NCBI GenBank assembly: GCA_027017165.1
Contig: JALURF010000078.1
Span: 1-6,382, forward strand
From: Thermofilaceae archaeon
Lineage (GTDB): Archaea > Thermoproteota > Thermoprotei > Thermofilales > B69-G16
Reading direction: 5' to 3'
Length of the DNA stretch: 6,382 nt
The notes beneath the pieces are model-generated. The model was not told the DNA's origin, searched no databases, and saw only the letters and a program-made list of their open reading frames with translations. Below are positions 5,110 through 6,382 of the stretch, in pieces (positions within the stretch are counted from its first letter, which is position 1; the number at the start of each line of letters is the position of its first letter). The position numbers and the translations under genes were made by a program.

Positions 5110-5773
5110 ATTCATCCTCTTCTTCAAATTTTGAAGTAAGGACTTGTTCTATTTTTTTAATAGTGTTTTCTCCTATTCCGCTAATCCTTTTACTCCACAA
5201 CCGGTAATTATTTAGAGCATTTAAAGGCGTTCCAAATTTCTTTAAAATACTTATAGCCTTGCTCCTACCTATGAGAGGTAATCCCGCTAGGAAGAATATC
5301 TGTTGCTCCTGTACTGTAACTATTTTTTTAACTGGGCGCACCGTAATCTGTCGCGATTCTCCAATTTGCTCCTGTCGCGCTATAAAGTACAACAGCGATG
5401 CTGTAGACTTAGCATCGATCGTCGGAATTACAGATATACCGTTTCTTGCCAAGGCAGCCAGAGCCCCCAATACGCTGTTGATATTTATCTTGGAAAACTT
5501 CCTTATTATACCAAGATACCCTTCTAGAACTAATATTGGCCTCGTATAAGCTTCTTTTAAAGCATAAATCTGCTCGAATAAATTACGTCGTGTAAGCGTT
5601 TCGACGAAATCCACAACTGTTTTTCTTTCAACAGCGACATCTTCCGATAAGACGTAGTCTCCTACTTCCAGTTTTTTAATCTCAATCTCGGCTCTAAGCT
5701 CTCTAAGTATTTTCAAAATTTGACGAGCAAAGGCAGCTTCCCTCGAATCTACAATTATTTTAACGTTTTTCAT
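5096..5773 (-). CDS. xpf: XPF/ERCC4-type structure-specific endonuclease (short archaeal XPF)
   Basis: This is the helicase-less archaeal XPF, a homodimeric nuclease that cuts 3' flaps, nicked junctions and forks beside a single/double-strand boundary, in repair and fork processing. The 225-residue protein has the ERCC4 nuclease domain first: V-D-S-R-E (8-12), G-D-Y (38-40), the hallmark V-E-R-K-T-V-V-D (48-55) with E49-R50-K51 and D55, and I-L-V-L-E-G (80-85). The tandem helix-hairpin-helix domain follows (about 155-212), with L-P-L-I-G-R-S-K-A and I-S-G-I-G-E-N-T as the two hairpins. The length fits the short XPF of Thermoproteota rather than euryarchaeal Hef. Crenarchaeal XPF acts with PCNA through a C-terminal PIP box; here the tail is acidic and ends E-F-I-E-F, with no canonical PIP box. 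The ATG at 5773 has GAGG seven bases upstream, inside the zinc-protein gene, which it overlaps by 14 bases. This indicates translational coupling. Confidence 0.92.
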   Translation of the reverse strand: MKNVKIIVDSREAAFARQILKILRELRAEIEIKKLEVGDYVLSEDVAVERKTVVDFVETLTRRNLFEQIYALKEAYTRPILVLEGYLGIIRKFSKININSVLGALAALARNGISVIPTIDAKSTASLLYFIARQEQIGESRQITVRPVKKIVTVQEQQIFFLAGLPLIGRSKAISILKKFGTPLNALNNYRLWSKRISGIGENTIKKIEQVLTSKFEEEDEFIEF

Positions 5774-6023
5774 CGCTATACCTCATACAATCTTTACATA
5801 TATATTCGGCTCCGATTTTCATTGAACAATCCTCACATATAAGCCTCTCACATTCTTTACAATAACCTATAGATAAAAAATCTCCACAAATCTCACATAG
5901 CGTTGCACTACACGCAAGACATATCCTCTCATTTTCATCATAGTCTAGCGAGCATACTATCCTGCCACATATCTTACACACGTTAACTGTTTTAGACTCT
6001 TTTTCGCAAATCCCGCATTTCAC
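5760..6023 (-). CDS. Cysteine-rich zinc-binding protein with two tandem cross-brace-like units
   Basis: This 87-residue protein has 15 cysteines, 14 of them in seven CxxC pairs, and is almost certainly a structural zinc protein. The spacing divides it into two units. Unit 1 is C3-x2-C6-x9-C16-x2-C19-x4-C24-x2-D27-x7-C35-x2-C38. Unit 2 is C43-x2-C46-x8-C55-x2-C58-x4-C63-x2-C66-x9-C76-x2-C79. Each has eight potential ligands, so each could hold two zinc ions in a B-box or RING-like cross-brace, with D27 replacing a cysteine in the first. Such domains mostly mediate protein or nucleic-acid contacts; no enzyme activity is evident. The start is GTG at 6023, because the nearby ATG at 6018 is in another frame. 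The gene overlaps xpf by 14 bases and is read just before it, suggesting a functional or stoichiometric link to XPF. I do not recognise a named family. Confidence 0.85.
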   Translation of the reverse strand: MKCGICEKESKTVNVCKICGRIVCSLDYDENERICLACSATLCEICGDFLSIGYCKECERLICEDCSMKIGAEYICKDCMRYSDEKR

Positions 6024-6030
6024 AACTCTA

Positions 6031-6044
6031 GAAAACTTTAAAAG
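6031..6044 (+). promoter_or_regulatory. Candidate BRE/TATA promoter of the right-edge gene
   Basis: GAAAACTTTAAAAG combines a BRE-like GAAAA with a TATA-like CTTTAAAA centred near 6040. Transcription would start about 26 bases on, near 6066, giving a leader of about 35 bases before the TTG at 6101, enough for the Shine-Dalgarno at 6091. This is a pattern-based inference. Confidence 0.4.
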
Positions 6045-6046
6045 GG

Positions 6047-6061
6047 GATTAAAATATTAAC
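6047..6061 (-). promoter_or_regulatory. Candidate TATA element for the zinc protein-xpf operon
   Basis: On the minus strand the bases from 6061 read GTTAATATTTTAATC, an AT-rich TATA-like run centred near 6054. Transcription about 26 bases downstream would start near 6028, leaving a leader of only a few bases before the GTG at 6023; no Shine-Dalgarno is visible there. The two divergent promoters would overlap in about 30 bases. Confidence 0.3.
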
Positions 6062-6090
6062 TTGTGGCTTTTACCGATACTAGAAGTTCT

Positions 6091-6096
6091 GGTGAT
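6091..6096 (+). promoter_or_regulatory. Shine-Dalgarno sequence that favours the TTG at 6101
   Basis: GGTGAT lies four bases before TTG 6101. The same hexamer stands three bases before the ATG of the membrane protein gene at 4489, so this organism appears to use it. It favours 6101 over the upstream in-frame TTG at 6062 and GTG at 6092. Confidence 0.45.
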
Positions 6097-6100
6097 ACCG

Positions 6101-6382
6101 TTGGCGCTGAAAATTGACGCTAAGGATGCGCGCATTGTATATGTTTTCAAAATTTTAAAAAATCATGGAATAAGGGCTGTACGTGAATCGACTATTCATA
6201 AAATATTTTATTATCTATCTAAGAATGGGTTGAGTGTTAAGTTCGATTTTTGGGAAGATAGGAAATTTTCATACGAAATAAGAGAAAGATTGGAAAAATT
6301 GGTCGAGAAGGGCTATCTTAAGAGAATATATTTTGTAGAACACCTAGGCGGCGTATACACCCCCGTGTATTTGATAACTGAT
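6101..6382 (+). CDS. Unrecognised protein, possibly winged-helix (partial, 3' end outside window)
   Basis: An open frame runs to the right edge: 94 codons from the TTG at 6101, with no stop. The product begins M-A-L-K-I-D-A-K-D-A-R-I-V-Y-V-F-K-I-L and continues with helical, charged segments. The pattern of an initial helix (10-20), a helix around S-T-I-H-K-I-F-Y-Y-L-S, then R-L-E-K-L-V-E-K-G-Y-L-K-R-I followed by strand-like G-G-V-Y-T-P-V-Y-L-I-T suggests a winged helix-turn-helix with its wing hairpin. This is inferred from the helix-then-hairpin rhythm, not a recognised family. The start is chosen for the GGTGAT four bases upstream and a TATA-like element at 6036-6044. The frame is open back to 6053, so a leaderless TTG at 6062 with a 13-residue hydrophobic extension is possible. 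Codon use is like that of the neighbours. It may be a transcription factor or DNA-associated protein. Confidence 0.6.
   Translation, partial: MALKIDAKDARIVYVFKILKNHGIRAVRESTIHKIFYYLSKNGLSVKFDFWEDRKFSYEIRERLEKLVEKGYLKRIYFVEHLGGVYTPVYLITD

Noticed and set aside
5259..5549. Two plus-strand open frames (5259-5549 and 5303-5527) antisense to xpf
   Set aside because: Both are antisense to the conserved nuclease and helix-hairpin-helix coding region, with no ribosome binding site or family pattern.
6062..6100. TTG 6062 as leaderless start of the right-edge gene
   Set aside because: Possible, but GGTGAT just before TTG 6101 and the TATA spacing fit the shorter form better; kept only as an alternative.
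1..6382. CRISPR array, insertion sequence, long repeats or phage attachment site
   Set aside because: No regularly spaced direct repeats, transposase-like protein, terminal inverted repeats or tRNA fragment were seen; base composition is even along the window.

Overview
The window looks like a compact chromosomal segment from an archaeon, most likely a thermophilic member of the Thermoproteota (TACK group). It is AT-rich (roughly 40% GC by eye). It carries RadA, a Hjc-type Holliday junction resolvase, a family 4 (Fe-S) uracil-DNA glycosylase and a short XPF nuclease without a helicase domain; that short XPF is typical of Crenarchaeota-like lineages, whereas Euryarchaeota have the helicase fusion Hef. 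The phosphomevalonate dehydratase pair marks the archaeal version of the mevalonate pathway. It argues against Sulfolobales, Haloarchaea and bacteria. Several starts have GGTG/GAGG-type Shine-Dalgarno sequences, others look leaderless, and the genes are tightly packed or overlap by a few bases. No mobile element, CRISPR or tRNA was seen.

Layout from left to right. (1) 1-219, minus: 5' part of the resolvase Hjc, cut by the window edge. (2) 220-347: intergenic, with an AT-rich promoter-like block and, at 261-313 on the plus strand, a candidate C/D box methylation-guide sRNA whose downstream guide can pair with the conserved peptidyl-transferase-centre sequence of 23S rRNA. (3) 2142 down to 348, minus: a two-gene unit, radA followed 19 bases later by a dolichol/phytol kinase-like membrane protein. 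(4) 2247-5109, plus, divergent from radA: phosphomevalonate dehydratase large and small subunits, family 4 UDG and an unrecognised two-helix membrane protein, closely spaced or overlapping. (5) 6023 down to 5096, minus: a cysteine-rich zinc-binding protein overlapping xpf by 14 bases; xpf also overlaps the end of the membrane protein gene tail to tail by 14 bases. (6) 6101-6382, plus: 5' part of an unrecognised, possibly winged-helix gene that leaves the window.

Two themes are interleaved. One is DNA repair and recombination: Hjc resolves junctions made by RadA, UDG removes deaminated cytosine, and XPF cuts branched or flap DNA. The other is isoprenoid and lipid-carrier metabolism: phosphomevalonate dehydratase feeds isoprenoid synthesis, and the polyprenol kinase-like protein may phosphorylate a product such as dolichol. 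The mixing probably reflects conserved archaeal gene order and shared transcription rather than one pathway. The least explained parts are the sRNA candidate, the two-helix membrane protein, the duplicated zinc protein coupled to xpf and the partial gene at the right edge.
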